A stretch of 23,001 bases of DNA from a virus. The DNA is taken from IMG/VR virus record IMGVR_UViG_3300047586_000035, positions 1 to 23,001 of that record, one strand, 5' to 3'. Under the pieces are notes generated by a model. It was given only the letters and a program-made list of their open reading frames with translations. It did no database searches and was not told the DNA's origin. Positions 1 through 6,311 of the stretch are shown here, piece by piece. Positions within the stretch are counted from its first letter, which is position 1. Each line of letters begins with the position of its first letter. Both the position numbers and the translations under genes were made by a program.

Positions 1-117
1 CGCGCCGCCGTCGGTCAGGCTGACCAACTGGGCGGCGGGGTCGGCGAGTCCGCGGAAGCGATCCCGCAGGATGGTGACGACGTGTTCGCGCGGGGAGACG
101 TGATCGATGAGCGCCAC
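1..117 (-). CDS. Partial phage protein, N-terminus only (cut by left edge)
   Basis: This is the first 39 codons of a gene that runs off the left edge. It starts with GTG at 117, preceded by a strong Shine-Dalgarno GGAGGAG (126-132) eight bases upstream. The frame is open to base 1 and begins MALIDHVSPREHVV (GTG read as Met). It follows the RDF-like gene after a 14-base gap, the Shine-Dalgarno sequence overlapping that gene's stop codon, so it belongs to the same minus-strand operon. The visible part is not enough to recognise a family. Confidence 0.65.
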   Translation of the reverse strand, partial: MALIDHVSPREHVVTILRDRFRGLADPAAQLVSLTDGGA

Positions 118-131
118 GGTGACGGCTCCTC

Positions 132-1214
132 CTAGCTCTCGCCGCGCTTGATGGCGGCGAGCAGTTGTGTGCGTTCGGCGGCATTGAGTCCGCGCTTCGG
201 ATTGGCAGTCAGCCAGGCCGGGAACAGACGACCGGCGAGCTTGCGTCCGTCGATGCCGGCGGTGTCCGCAGCCTCGCGCACCTCTTCCATCGTGACTTCG
301 GGCGGCGGGGCGGCTGGCTGGGGCACGGCTTCTTCTGGCGGCAGGAATCCGTCTCCCGGTAGTTCCGGCGGCTCGCCGAGCGGCGGGTCGTTGGTACGCG
401 CCATGTCCGCGCGGTCGGGCAGAGCGGCGCTCGGCGGGCTGGCGGGCCGCGCGACACGTTCGCGCCGGTTGACCGGGCCCGACGGCAGGCGCTCAGCCGG
501 CGCCGCGATCTGTGCGACGGGCGTCCCGCCGCCGAGCAGGTCCATCGGCCGGACGTCGATGTCGATGGTCGGTACCGTCCAGTTGCGCGTCTGGACGCTC
601 TCATTGCCGTCCTTGAGCACCTTGACCTTGCGGCTGCGGTTGACGATGCGCAGATGGGCCGGCACGCGATGGCCCAGGCTCGTGGCCATCGAGAGATACT
701 CGGCGGCGCCGGCGAGTTCGACCGCGGCGTAGTGGCCGTGGCTCTCCAGGCGCCATAGGCCGAGGCCCGGGAGCTCAGGCAGGATCACGTTGAGCCGCGT
801 CGTGGGCTTGCAGGCCTTGCCGTTCTTCGCGAGCTCGGCACGCTCGGTCTTGTCCTCGGGACACGAGCACGGCTCGTCGGCCAGGACGTTGCGGCCGCCC
901 GTACCTTCGCACCGCCGCTTGCAGCCCCCGGCATCCCAAAGCTCCCACCACTGGCTCATCGCCTCGCCGGGGGGCAGCATGATCGGCAGCGTCTCGGCGG
1001 TGATGACGACTTCCCACTGATCGTTCCAGGCGCCGGGCGTGCCACCGTAGAGTCGGGCAGCCTCCGCGATCAACTCCTTGTTCTGGCTCGTGAGCCGGAA
1101 CGTCTCCAGCTTGCGCGGTCGCTTCTTGCCGGCCTGGCCGGCGATGTCGACCTGATCCCCGGTGCGGATGCGACCGAGTTCTACCATCTGTCGCTGAATG
1201 TCGATCATTGGCAT
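132..1214 (-). CDS. Recombination-directionality-factor-like protein (phiC31 Gp3-like)
   Basis: A 360-residue protein. The N-terminal 230 residues match, from memory, a family widespread in actinophages and annotated as phiC31 Gp3-like recombination directionality factor. Recognisable parts are the opening GRIRTGD and KRPRKLETFRLTS (residues 14-43), LYGGTPGAW (55-63), a cysteine cluster (C98, C102, C116, C118, C135) likely to bind zinc, and LPGLGLWRLESHGHYAAVELAG (148-169). Residues 230-300 are a proline-rich linker and the C-terminus looks helical. In phiC31 such a factor binds the serine integrase and switches it to excision. The start at 1214 is two bases after the HNH stop and has GGAAAGG upstream, so an in-frame upstream ATG (1310) inside HNH is rejected. 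No integrase lies in the window; many family members are untested, so the RDF role is inferred. Confidence 0.6.
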   Translation of the reverse strand: MPMIDIQRQMVELGRIRTGDQVDIAGQAGKKRPRKLETFRLTSQNKELIAEAARLYGGTPGAWNDQWEVVITAETLPIMLPPGEAMSQWWELWDAGGCKRRCEGTGGRNVLADEPCSCPEDKTERAELAKNGKACKPTTRLNVILPELPGLGLWRLESHGHYAAVELAGAAEYLSMATSLGHRVPAHLRIVNRSRKVKVLKDGNESVQTRNWTVPTIDIDVRPMDLLGGGTPVAQIAAPAERLPSGPVNRRERVARPASPPSAALPDRADMARTNDPPLGEPPELPGDGFLPPEEAVPQPAAPPPEVTMEEVREAADTAGIDGRKLAGRLFPAWLTANPKRGLNAAERTQLLAAIKRGES

Positions 1215-1216
1215 GG

Positions 1217-1564
1217 TCAGGCCACCCCTTTCCAATCGGCCCGGAAGGGCAGACCGCGGCGGATGTTCTCCGCCTTGGTAACCGGCTCGAGATGGGCCGG
1301 ATTGACGCACTGCCGGTTGCGGCAGAGATGGTCGACCTCGAACCCCTCAGGGATCGGGCCCACGAGCAGTTCATAGATCGCACGATGCGCGTAGGTGATC
1401 CGCCCGCCCGGAGTCGATACGACCCCATAGCCGGCGCGAGAGGTCGCCCGCTGCCAGTTCCAGCAGTCGAAGAGCGTGCGCTCGAGCGGAAGGCCCAGGG
1501 CGATCCGCACCGACATCGGGGCCCCAATCGGGACGAGTGTCCGCAGCCCACGTGAGGCTGTCAT
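1217..1564 (-). CDS. HNH endonuclease
   Basis: A 115-residue single-domain HNH nuclease. The core runs from AHRAIYELLVGPIP (residues 59-72) through VDHLC (77-81), with H79 as the likely general base, to CVNPAHLEPVTKAENIRRG (86-104). In that stretch N88, H91 and N100 would complete the beta-beta-alpha-metal motif. The upstream CWNWQ...GYG segment is also typical of this phage/homing HNH group. Its ATG overlaps the stop of the RecB-like nuclease gene (ATGA at 1561-1564), and its stop is two bases before the RDF-like gene. It could be a free-standing homing nuclease or a phage DNA-processing enzyme. Packaging HNH proteins normally sit beside the terminase, which is 20 kb away here. Confidence 0.85.
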   Translation of the reverse strand: MTASRGLRTLVPIGAPMSVRIALGLPLERTLFDCWNWQRATSRAGYGVVSTPGGRITYAHRAIYELLVGPIPEGFEVDHLCRNRQCVNPAHLEPVTKAENIRRGLPFRADWKGVA

Positions 1565-2427
1565 GCTGCGGCCTTCCGGCTTCCCTTGGATTTGGAAAGA
1601 GGGGCGAGAGCCTCCAGGACGAGCGGCGCCCCGAGAACCGTCTTACTCAGCTCCTCCATGAATCGGAACGATTCGCGCACGTACCTAAAGGCGCGCCAGA
1701 CGGGATCGCCGATGTCCACGGGGATCAGGTGGTAATCGGTCTCGGTGATGTGGACGGCCAGGGCGCCTTCGATGGCCGGCAAGGGGGCGACGGTGCCAGG
1801 TGCCAGATAGACACCCTCCGCGTGGGCGTAGGCGGCCATCTGCAGCGCGGCCTCGGCGTACACATCCTTGCCTGTCTTGTGATCCACCATGACGAGCCGG
1901 TCGCGCCACGGGGCCGGGACGCGCTTGCCGCGCAGACGCCCAATCCCGTCGAGAGTCCCGCCGAAGGACTCGTGCACGCTGTAGACGGTGGCCTCACTCA
2001 TCTCCCACTCCGGCTCGCACTCGGTCTCGAACCGTTGGAACTGCGCATAGAGCGGGGCAACCTCCGGTGTGATCTGCGGCAGCGGTCGCTGCAGCGCCCG
2101 AGCTTCGGCGATCGAATGCAGCAGCGTCCCGAGGTCCGCCTTCTTCTCTCGCTCGCGGTACGGCGCGCCCTTGAGCCAGGCCACGACCTGATAGAGCGCC
2201 TCGTCGTCACCCTCCGCGGCCTTGACCATGCGATAGAGGCGCTCGTAGTTCGTCACGGCGTACTCAGCGGTCGCCTTCATGCCCCACGGCACCAGGGCAG
2301 GTTTCGGCAGGCCTCCCCCGATGATCGTGGTCACCGACCACAGGTTCACGTGGCCCGTCGGCGGCGGCAGTTCCAGACCGTACGTTCGGCCTTTGCTCGT
2401 GGTGATGGCGGCCCTGGGTTGACTCAT
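1561..2427 (-). CDS. PD-(D/E)XK exonuclease (RecB/Cas4-like)
   Basis: A 288-residue nuclease of the RecB-like PD-(D/E)XK superfamily. Motifs in order are GTLLH (100-104), GGTLDG (156-161, D160 as a metal ligand), VMVDHKTGK (179-187, D182 and K184 as the catalytic D-x-K), and LQMAAYA (195-201, Q196 and Y200 as the motif IV pair). Phage members usually act as 5'-3' exonucleases in recombination or DNA processing; no single-strand annealing protein was recognised nearby. The start at 2427 (MSQPRAAITTSKG) is chosen because its ATG overlaps the previous gene's TGA (ATGA, 2424-2427). An in-frame ATG at 2577 would add 50 low-quality residues overlapping the neighbour. Confidence 0.85.
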   Translation of the reverse strand: MSQPRAAITTSKGRTYGLELPPPTGHVNLWSVTTIIGGGLPKPALVPWGMKATAEYAVTNYERLYRMVKAAEGDDEALYQVVAWLKGAPYREREKKADLGTLLHSIAEARALQRPLPQITPEVAPLYAQFQRFETECEPEWEMSEATVYSVHESFGGTLDGIGRLRGKRVPAPWRDRLVMVDHKTGKDVYAEAALQMAAYAHAEGVYLAPGTVAPLPAIEGALAVHITETDYHLIPVDIGDPVWRAFRYVRESFRFMEELSKTVLGAPLVLEALAPLSKSKGSRKAAA

Positions 2428-2759
2428 GACAGCCCCGCCGCGACTCTCAGCGCCTTGACAAGGTTCTGCTGCTCGGGCGAGAGGTGTTCCCAGTGCGCGA
2501 TGCGTCGTCGGAAGCAACCGCATTGCTCCGCGGCAGTGAGCCGGTGCTGTTGTTCCGCCTGCTGGTCGGACAAGCATTCGGCCCGCCTTGATTGACGTTC
2601 AGCGATGTCCTCCGCCTCACGCTCCCGGCAACGCGTTTCGATGATGGCCTCCATGTCCTTCATGGCACCGAGGGGGTCGTCAGCGCCCCGGAACAGAGCC
2701 TGCATTCGAGCCGAGTACTGGCCGCTCGCCGTGTCGAGTGGGTTCTTCCCAATGCTCAC
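2424..2759 (-). CDS. Hypothetical phage protein, charged helical
   Basis: 111 residues, starting VSIGKNPLDTASG with GTG as the start codon. The GTG overlaps the stop of the upstream gene (GTGA, 2756-2759) and its own stop overlaps the next ATG, so both ends are fixed by context. The middle (about residues 35-75) is rich in E, R, A and Q and probably forms a long helix. A CGC pair sits near residue 80, followed by the helical tail LSPEQQNLVKALRVAAGLS. I do not recognise the family. A longer in-frame reading from 2924 is rejected because it overlaps the zinc-ribbon gene. Confidence 0.7.
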   Translation of the reverse strand: MSIGKNPLDTASGQYSARMQALFRGADDPLGAMKDMEAIIETRCREREAEDIAERQSRRAECLSDQQAEQQHRLTAAEQCGCFRRRIAHWEHLSPEQQNLVKALRVAAGLS

Positions 2760-3010
2760 GTGACGGATCCCTTCCGCGCCTTCGCTCGGCGCTCGTGCCG
2801 CTTCGGCCGGTTGATGAGGCGACGGTTGGCCGAGCCGGTCTCGGCGATGTTTCGCGCTACGGTGGCGCAGCGGCCACACATGCCGGACCCCTCCCAGGCA
2901 GCCAGCTCGACGCCACACTGGCAATGGATGCGTTCGCGACGCTCACGGCGCACGGTGCCCTTGGCGGTCGTGTCGCCGGCGAGCTTGCGGAGGCGTGCGA
3001 TGCCGGTCAT
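2756..3010 (-). CDS. Small zinc-ribbon protein
   Basis: 84 residues with two CxxC-type knuckles, CQCG and MCGRC, about 14 residues apart and flanked by strongly basic segments (RRERRER before; RRLINRPKRHERRAKARK after). This suggests one bound zinc and nucleic-acid or protein contact. The ATG at 3010 overlaps the stop of the preceding gene and the TGA overlaps the GTG of the next. Function is unknown; small zinc-binding proteins of this kind are common in early operons of actinophages. Confidence 0.75.
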   Translation of the reverse strand: MTGIARLRKLAGDTTAKGTVRRERRERIHCQCGVELAAWEGSGMCGRCATVARNIAETGSANRRLINRPKRHERRAKARKGSVT

Positions 3011-3384
3011 GGCTGCTCGTTCGGATGCTGGGTCGCGACGTGGCGCGCGACGTTCGCGAAGTTCCGGTGGCAGAACTGGCAGGCCCCGACGATGGCGCGC
3101 TTGCGCATCTTGGTGACCACGCCCTTCGTCGTGCGGAGACGGTTCTGCTCATCTGTGAGGCGCCGGTTGAGACTGGTGGCGTAATCCTTCTCCGCCCGCA
3201 ATTCCTTTCGGAGCCTGTCCGTCTCGGTCTCGGTCACAACCCAGATGTGACCAAGCGGGCAATAGACTTGGTGGCCCTGCTCATTCGCCTGCCGATAGAG
3301 GCTCGCAGGCAGGGCCATCCCTATGCCGCACCAACAGGTCGTGCTGACCAACTCGCCAAAGTAGGTCAGGGTTTTCGTCGTCAT
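3007..3384 (-). CDS. Phage protein with N-terminal zinc knuckle and C-terminal C2H2-type finger
   Basis: 125 residues beginning MTTKTLTYFGEL. Three parts are visible: a knuckle CWC (C17, C19) paired with CPLGHIW (C42, H46); a heptad-like coiled-coil stretch (about 52-85, ETDRLRKELRAEKDY...); and a C-terminal finger C102-x2-C105-x9-H115-x4-H120. I recall this three-part layout in many actinophage genomes as a zinc-finger protein of unknown role. The start at 3384 shares one base with the stop of the upstream gene (TGATG). The in-frame ATG at 3450 would overlap that gene extensively and is rejected. Confidence 0.8.
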   Translation of the reverse strand: MTTKTLTYFGELVSTTCWCGIGMALPASLYRQANEQGHQVYCPLGHIWVVTETETDRLRKELRAEKDYATSLNRRLTDEQNRLRTTKGVVTKMRKRAIVGACQFCHRNFANVARHVATQHPNEQP

Positions 3385-3581
3385 CACTGCCTCTCTTCCT
3401 GCCGCAGCCGTGCCGCGATCGGATCGTCGGCCGCAGCCGGACCGCTCCACGGCAACTCAGCCCGATAGACCGTGCGCCCTGGCGCCCGCAGTTCGGGATG
3501 GCGGCGCAGCGCCTCGCCGAGATCGTGGAGACGGGTTGAGTACCCGAGCCGGCGGAGGTTGGAGCGGTGACGGTTCCTCAT
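3384..3581 (-). CDS. Small hypothetical protein
   Basis: 65 residues, MRNRHRSNLRRLGYSTRL..., with an arginine-rich basic N-terminus and an acidic-basic C-terminus. The ATG overlaps the stop of the octapeptide-repeat gene (ATGA, 3578-3581) and its TGA overlaps the next ATG, which is the main evidence that it is translated. No known domain was recognised. The N-terminal repeats of R, H and L suggest a short nucleic-acid-binding helix, but that is only a guess. Confidence 0.6.
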   Translation of the reverse strand: MRNRHRSNLRRLGYSTRLHDLGEALRRHPELRAPGRTVYRAELPWSGPAAADDPIAARLRQEERQ

Positions 3582-4471
3582 GCCGTGACCTTCGGCTTCC
3601 GCGCACGCTTCGGCTTCACGACCGGGAGCGGATCACCGTCGGCGTCCACCTCGACGATCGGGCCGCAGATGCGCGGCGCCTTCACCTTGTTGGCGCCGTA
3701 GCCGGGCTCGACGACGACCATCTCGTCGAGGCGTACCGGGCAGGCCAGGTAGTGCTTTGTGCCGTCACCGTTGATCTGCCGCGCCATCCGTGGGCGGGGT
3801 GAGAAGTGAAGGCCGCCGCCGCACTCGGGCCGGTCGTTCCAGTCGGGGGCTACCGGCTGCTCGCCGGGGCGATAGGAGATGCCGCAGCGCCGGGCATAGC
3901 TTGTGCTGTAGTCGTCGTCGGTTGCCTTGTAGAGCGTCGCCACGCCATCGACGACCTCGACGCCGTAGAAATCACAGAAGGCCTCCGGCGAGTCGATCGG
4001 AGGAACCTCGATCTGGATGCCCCCCGTGACCTGCGGATTGCCGCCGTACGCGCGGACGATGTGGATGGCGACGTACTTGGAGGCCCGGACGGTCGCTGAG
4101 TCCCAGGCCTCGACGGTCGCTGAGCCCCAGGCCCGGACGGTCGCTGAGCCCGAGGCCCGGACGGTCGCTGAGCCCGAGGCCCGGACGGTCGCTGAGTCCG
4201 AGGCCCGGACGGTCGCTGAGTCCCAGGCCCGGACGGTCGCTGAGCCCCAGGCCTCGACGGTCGCTGAGCCCCAGGCCCGGACGGTCGCTGAGCCCGAGGC
4301 CCGGACGGTCGCTGAGTCCGAGGCCTCGACGGTCGCTGAGCCCGAGGCCCGGACGGTCGCTGAGCCCCTCACGGAGAAGTGGCCGGAGCCTCGGCAGACG
4401 ATCAGATCGAGCGGGCCCGCCTTCGCCAGGGCTGCGTCAAGTTCGGCTTGGGTCGTGACTTCGTACTGCAT
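3578..4471 (-). CDS. Octapeptide-repeat (beta-solenoid-like) phage protein
   Basis: 297 residues in three parts. Residues 1-35 form a short N-terminal domain (MQYEVTTQAELDAALAKAG...). Residues 36-131 are twelve exact-length octapeptides of the form [GD]SATV[RE]A[SW], and a degenerate continuation (KYVAIHIVRAYGG...) follows to about 160. The C-terminal part (about 160-285) contains LYKATDDDYSTSY, PDWNDRPECGGGLHFSPRP and ACPVRLDEMVVV. I recall this C-terminal pattern together with 'SATV' repeats in other actinophage proteins of unknown function. Strictly periodic Gly/Ser-Ala-Thr-Val repeats would be expected to coil into a beta-solenoid. Stop overlaps the next ATG. No signal peptide or membrane segment is seen. 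Confidence 0.85.
   Translation of the reverse strand: MQYEVTTQAELDAALAKAGPLDLIVCRGSGHFSVRGSATVRASGSATVEASDSATVRASGSATVRAWGSATVEAWGSATVRAWDSATVRASDSATVRASGSATVRASGSATVRAWGSATVEAWDSATVRASKYVAIHIVRAYGGNPQVTGGIQIEVPPIDSPEAFCDFYGVEVVDGVATLYKATDDDYSTSYARRCGISYRPGEQPVAPDWNDRPECGGGLHFSPRPRMARQINGDGTKHYLACPVRLDEMVVVEPGYGANKVKAPRICGPIVEVDADGDPLPVVKPKRARKPKVTA
4079..4366 (-). repeat. Twelve tandem 24-bp coding repeats
   Basis: Twelve head-to-tail 24-bp units with no spacers, all in frame inside the preceding coding region. The core ACGGTCGCTGAG (plus strand) is constant. Variation is confined to three codons per unit: GGC/GAC (G or D), CGG/GAG (R or E) and TCG/TGG (S or W). Near-identity at DNA level implies recent expansion or recombinational homogenisation. 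Confidence 0.95.
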
Positions 4472-4517
4472 GGGACGGGTCCCTGTAGGTGGGGGCGCGC
4501 GGCCCCCCTGACGGGCT
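4472..4517 (-). promoter_or_regulatory. Intergenic gap with GC hairpin(s)
   Basis: The only clear gap in the left operon. It contains GGGGGC (4491-4496) paired with GCCCCC (4502-4507) around a 5-base loop, and GGGAC (4472-4476) paired with GTCCC (4479-4483) immediately before the start codon of the repeat protein. The hairpin could attenuate transcription after the 4518-4871 gene or limit initiation at 4471. No U-tract is present. Confidence 0.35.
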
Positions 4518-4871
4518 CTAGACGGGGCTGAGGCCGAACAGCCTGGACTGACTCGATGACAGAGAGTCCTGTCGCTGGCTACCGTTGACGTCTTCGTAAC
4601 CGGAGAGCTGCTCGGCCCCGGAGAGCGCAGGAAGGGGGGATTTCGCTGCGCTCACCGCGGACGAGACAGGTTCACCATTGAGGAGGTCGGCCAGGGCGCA
4701 GGCTTGGCGGGGCTTGCGGAAGCCCGGTCCGACGGGAGGGGAAGACCTCAGGCCATCGAGCAGGAAGTAGACCCGATACCCCAGGTCATCGAAGGTGCAG
4801 TAGGCCCGGGCCCTCGTGCCCATGGCATCGACCGGGACGGGGATCGTGGCGGCAATGGCGTGGAGGTTCAT
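4518..4871 (-). CDS. Hypothetical protein
   Basis: 117 residues, MNLHAIAATIPVPVDAMGTRARAYCTFDDLGYRVYFLLDGLRSS... The first 50 residues look like a folded domain (AYCTFDDLGYRVYFLLDG, alternating beta pattern). The C-terminal half is Ser/Gln-rich and low in structure (SGYEDVNGSQRQDSLSSSQSRL). Its ATG overlaps the stop of the 40-codon ORF upstream (ATGA, 4868-4871). Family not recognised. Confidence 0.6.
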   Translation of the reverse strand: MNLHAIAATIPVPVDAMGTRARAYCTFDDLGYRVYFLLDGLRSSPPVGPGFRKPRQACALADLLNGEPVSSAVSAAKSPLPALSGAEQLSGYEDVNGSQRQDSLSSSQSRLFGLSPV

Positions 4872-4990
4872 CGGGTGCCTCTCCGCCTGTCAGAAGCCCC
4901 AGGACGAATCCGGCGCCCGAACATGTGGCTGGCAGCTGCGCGCAGCTGCGCCTGGCTGTGGCTGGCGCAGGGGCCCGGATTCCGCGTCAC
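4868..4990 (-). CDS. Possible 40-residue micro-protein
   Basis: A 40-codon frame beginning GTG ACG CGG AAT CCG and ending at a TGA that overlaps the ATG of the next gene. Its GTG also overlaps the stop of the gene before it (GTGA, 4987-4990). Overlap at both ends continues the pattern of the whole operon and fills an otherwise unexplained gap. The predicted peptide (MTRNPGPCASHSQAQLRAAA...) is basic with an Arg-rich end and has no known domain. It also spans an 18-bp perfect palindrome, so the DNA may matter more than the peptide. Confidence 0.4.
   Translation of the reverse strand: MTRNPGPCASHSQAQLRAAASHMFGRRIRPGASDRRRGTR
4932..4949. promoter_or_regulatory. 18-bp perfect palindrome
   Basis: GCAGCTGCGCGCAGCTGC is identical to its reverse complement over all 18 bases, with each half being the smaller palindrome GCAGCTGC. 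It could be a dimeric protein-binding site or, in RNA, a short hairpin. It lies within the possible 40-codon ORF. Confidence 0.5.
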
Positions 4991-5217
4991 GCCGGGCCTG
5001 CCTTCGGCTTCGCGGGCTCGACCGGCAGCGCCCGGCCGTCGCGCTCGCTCATCCAGCCCAACGCGACGAAGGCCCGCCGCGCCTCTTCGCTGATCTCCCC
5101 GTCCTTGACCTGCTGTGTCCAGGCTTCGACGTGGACCTTCATCTTGGCTTCGATGAGGACCGACAGGATCTCCTGAAGCGCGGGCTCCAGACGGAAGCGG
5201 CGACTGAGACGGGTCAT
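4987..5217 (-). CDS. Small hypothetical protein
   Basis: 76 residues, MTRLSRRFRLEPALQEILSVLIEAKMKVHVEAWTQQVKDGEISEEARRAFVALGW..., mostly predicted helix with a basic N-terminus and a Pro/Lys-rich tail. The ATG overlaps the stop of the 47-codon ORF (ATGA, 5214-5217) and the TGA overlaps the next GTG. No family recognised. The amphipathic helices suggest a small globular or interaction protein. Confidence 0.6.
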   Translation of the reverse strand: MTRLSRRFRLEPALQEILSVLIEAKMKVHVEAWTQQVKDGEISEEARRAFVALGWMSERDGRALPVEPAKPKAGPA

Positions 5218-5357
5218 GACATCACCTCAGCGACATGGAAAGACCGGGCCGCCTCGGAGGAGGAAGAGACGGCCCGGCTGCGGGAGTCGCCCGCACGGAA
5301 GGAGGAAGGCCGCCGCGTCCCGGTACGGCGGCTTGTGTGGTGGAGGGGGCGGTTCAT
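5214..5357 (-). CDS. Possible 47-residue Arg/Ser-rich micro-protein
   Basis: 47 residues (MNRPLHHTSRRTGTRRPSSF...SRAVSSSSEAARSFHVAEVMS). The ATG overlaps the stop of the 165-residue gene (5354-5357) and the TGA overlaps the ATG of the 76-residue gene (5214-5217). Composition is low-complexity, rich in Arg and Ser, so it may be disordered, nucleic-acid binding, or a coupling leader rather than a functional protein. An inverted repeat (5244-5277) lies inside it. Confidence 0.4.
   Translation of the reverse strand: MNRPLHHTSRRTGTRRPSSFRAGDSRSRAVSSSSEAARSFHVAEVMS
5244..5277. repeat. Inverted repeat, 8-bp arms
   Basis: CCGGGCCG (5244-5251) and CGGCCCGG (5270-5277) are perfect inverted arms around 18 bases. 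In the minus-strand mRNA the loop is a pyrimidine run (CTTCCTCCTCC) that could pair with purine-rich ribosome binding sites. It is inside the 47-codon ORF. Confidence 0.4.
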
Positions 5358-5851
5358 GCTGACCGCCTCGCGAAGGTCAGGTAACCAATGCGTCGGGCGT
5401 CGCGCATCCAAGCCACGAGATCGGCGCACGCCCAAAGGAAAGGCTCACTCCGAGGCGCGACGCCTTCGCCACCAGGGGCGCTCATTGGGCCAGGGCCATC
5501 GAGGAAGTCGGACAACTCAGACTCCAGAAAGCCGATGGCCTCGGCCGGGTAACCGCCGAGCAACGGAAGGGCGGGCTCGATCGGCCTGGTTCCTGGTCGC
5601 GTTCGCGCCGCCCAAATGGTCATTTGCTGTAGCAGGAACTCGCCCCAGGGCGGGTCGCAACGCGGGCACCAGACGGTGCCGATCGTCGCTCCGGCGCTGA
5701 GCTCCTCCGGGTCCTCGAAGAGATCGAGGTCCTCGAAAACGGGGAAGGGGTAAGCCCGGGCTGGCCATCCGCATTCGTCGCAGAAGAGCGTGAAGGGCCA
5801 CGGGAGGCGATTCAGCGTCACGGTCGCAGGACCATGCTGCTTGCGGCTCAT
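5354..5851 (-). CDS. Hypothetical zinc-ribbon protein
   Basis: 165 residues starting MSRKQHGPATVTLNRLPWPF. Two CxxC pairs, CDEC and CPRC, about 40 residues apart suggest one zinc site. The segment between them is acidic (FEDLDLFEDPEEL). The C-terminal half is helical (AIGFLESELSDFLDG; FLWACADLVAWMRDARR). The start at 5851 overlaps the stop of the 53-residue gene (ATGA, 5848-5851), so the longer in-frame reading from 5941 is rejected. Function unknown. Confidence 0.7.
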   Translation of the reverse strand: MSRKQHGPATVTLNRLPWPFTLFCDECGWPARAYPFPVFEDLDLFEDPEELSAGATIGTVWCPRCDPPWGEFLLQQMTIWAARTRPGTRPIEPALPLLGGYPAEAIGFLESELSDFLDGPGPMSAPGGEGVAPRSEPFLWACADLVAWMRDARRIGYLTFARRSA

Positions 5852-6009
5852 GCCCCCACCCTCCCCCGCACGTACTCGCGCGCTGCCTCGTACTCCGCGC
5901 TCAGGACGTAGCCCCGGCGCTGTGCCTCTGCCTCCAGCCACGCCATCATGTGGGCGAGGGAGGCCGTCAGCTCGCGGCGGCGGGCGGAGGGGTCGCAGTG
6001 ATCAGTCAT
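5848..6009 (-). CDS. Small hypothetical protein, 53 residues
   Basis: ATG at 6009 opens a 54-codon frame (M T D H C D P S A R R R E L T A S L A H ...) ending in TGA at 5848-5850. Both ends make 4-base overlaps with neighbours (ATGA at 6006-6009 and 5848-5851). The peptide is mostly helical (LTASLAHMMAWLEAEAQRR) with a C-terminal EYEAAREYVRGRV. Its amphipathic, ordinary composition looks more protein-like than the two other micro-ORFs in this operon. No family recognised. Confidence 0.6.
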   Translation of the reverse strand: MTDHCDPSARRRELTASLAHMMAWLEAEAQRRGYVLSAEYEAAREYVRGRVGA

Positions 6010-6311
6010 GCCGACCACCCGTAGACCACGTTCGCGCAGGCACCGGCCGTCCAGAGGGTCGCACCCAACAGCGCGGCAATGACGGCCGCGCAGTCGATCA
6101 GCCGGTCGTGAGCGATTCTCACGACGAGGCCGAGAGCGCCGAGGGCCGCAACCTTAAGGGCCAGCAGGACGATCGGGAAGTCGGGGAAGGCGCGTGCGAA
6201 TGGGCTCAGGTCGGTCGGCTTGATCCAGTCGGGGCTCATGGCGAAGGTGGTCACATCGGCCACGCCAGCCCAGAAGGCGAGGACGAGGCAGAACCAGACG
6301 GCGCGGTTCAT
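6006..6311 (-). CDS. Small membrane protein
   Basis: 101 residues with three probable membrane segments: about 4-25 (AVWFCLVLAFWAGVADVTTF), about 45-66 (FPIVLLALKVAALGALGLVVRI) and about 73-96 (AAVIAALLGATLWTAGACANVV). The start at 6311 overlaps the stop of the HTH gene (ATGA, 6308-6311); an upstream in-frame ATG at 6368 lies within that gene and is rejected. Small polytopic proteins in early phage operons can act in superinfection exclusion or lysis. Lysis is unlikely here given its early position. Role unknown. Confidence 0.75.
   Translation of the reverse strand: MNRAVWFCLVLAFWAGVADVTTFAMSPDWIKPTDLSPFARAFPDFPIVLLALKVAALGALGLVVRIAHDRLIDCAAVIAALLGATLWTAGACANVVYGWSA

Noticed and set aside
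148-732. Plus-strand ORF opposite the RDF-like gene
   Set aside because: It is Ser/Arg/Gly-rich shadow sequence; the minus strand carries a conserved cysteine-containing protein.
4079-4366. CRISPR-like array
   Set aside because: The repeats are contiguous with no unique spacers and are in frame within a gene.
4017-4511. Plus-strand repetitive ORF (RTVAEPEA repeats)
   Set aside because: It is the opposite-strand reading of the octapeptide repeats; 24-bp periodicity keeps all frames open. The minus frame has coupled neighbours and non-repeat domains.
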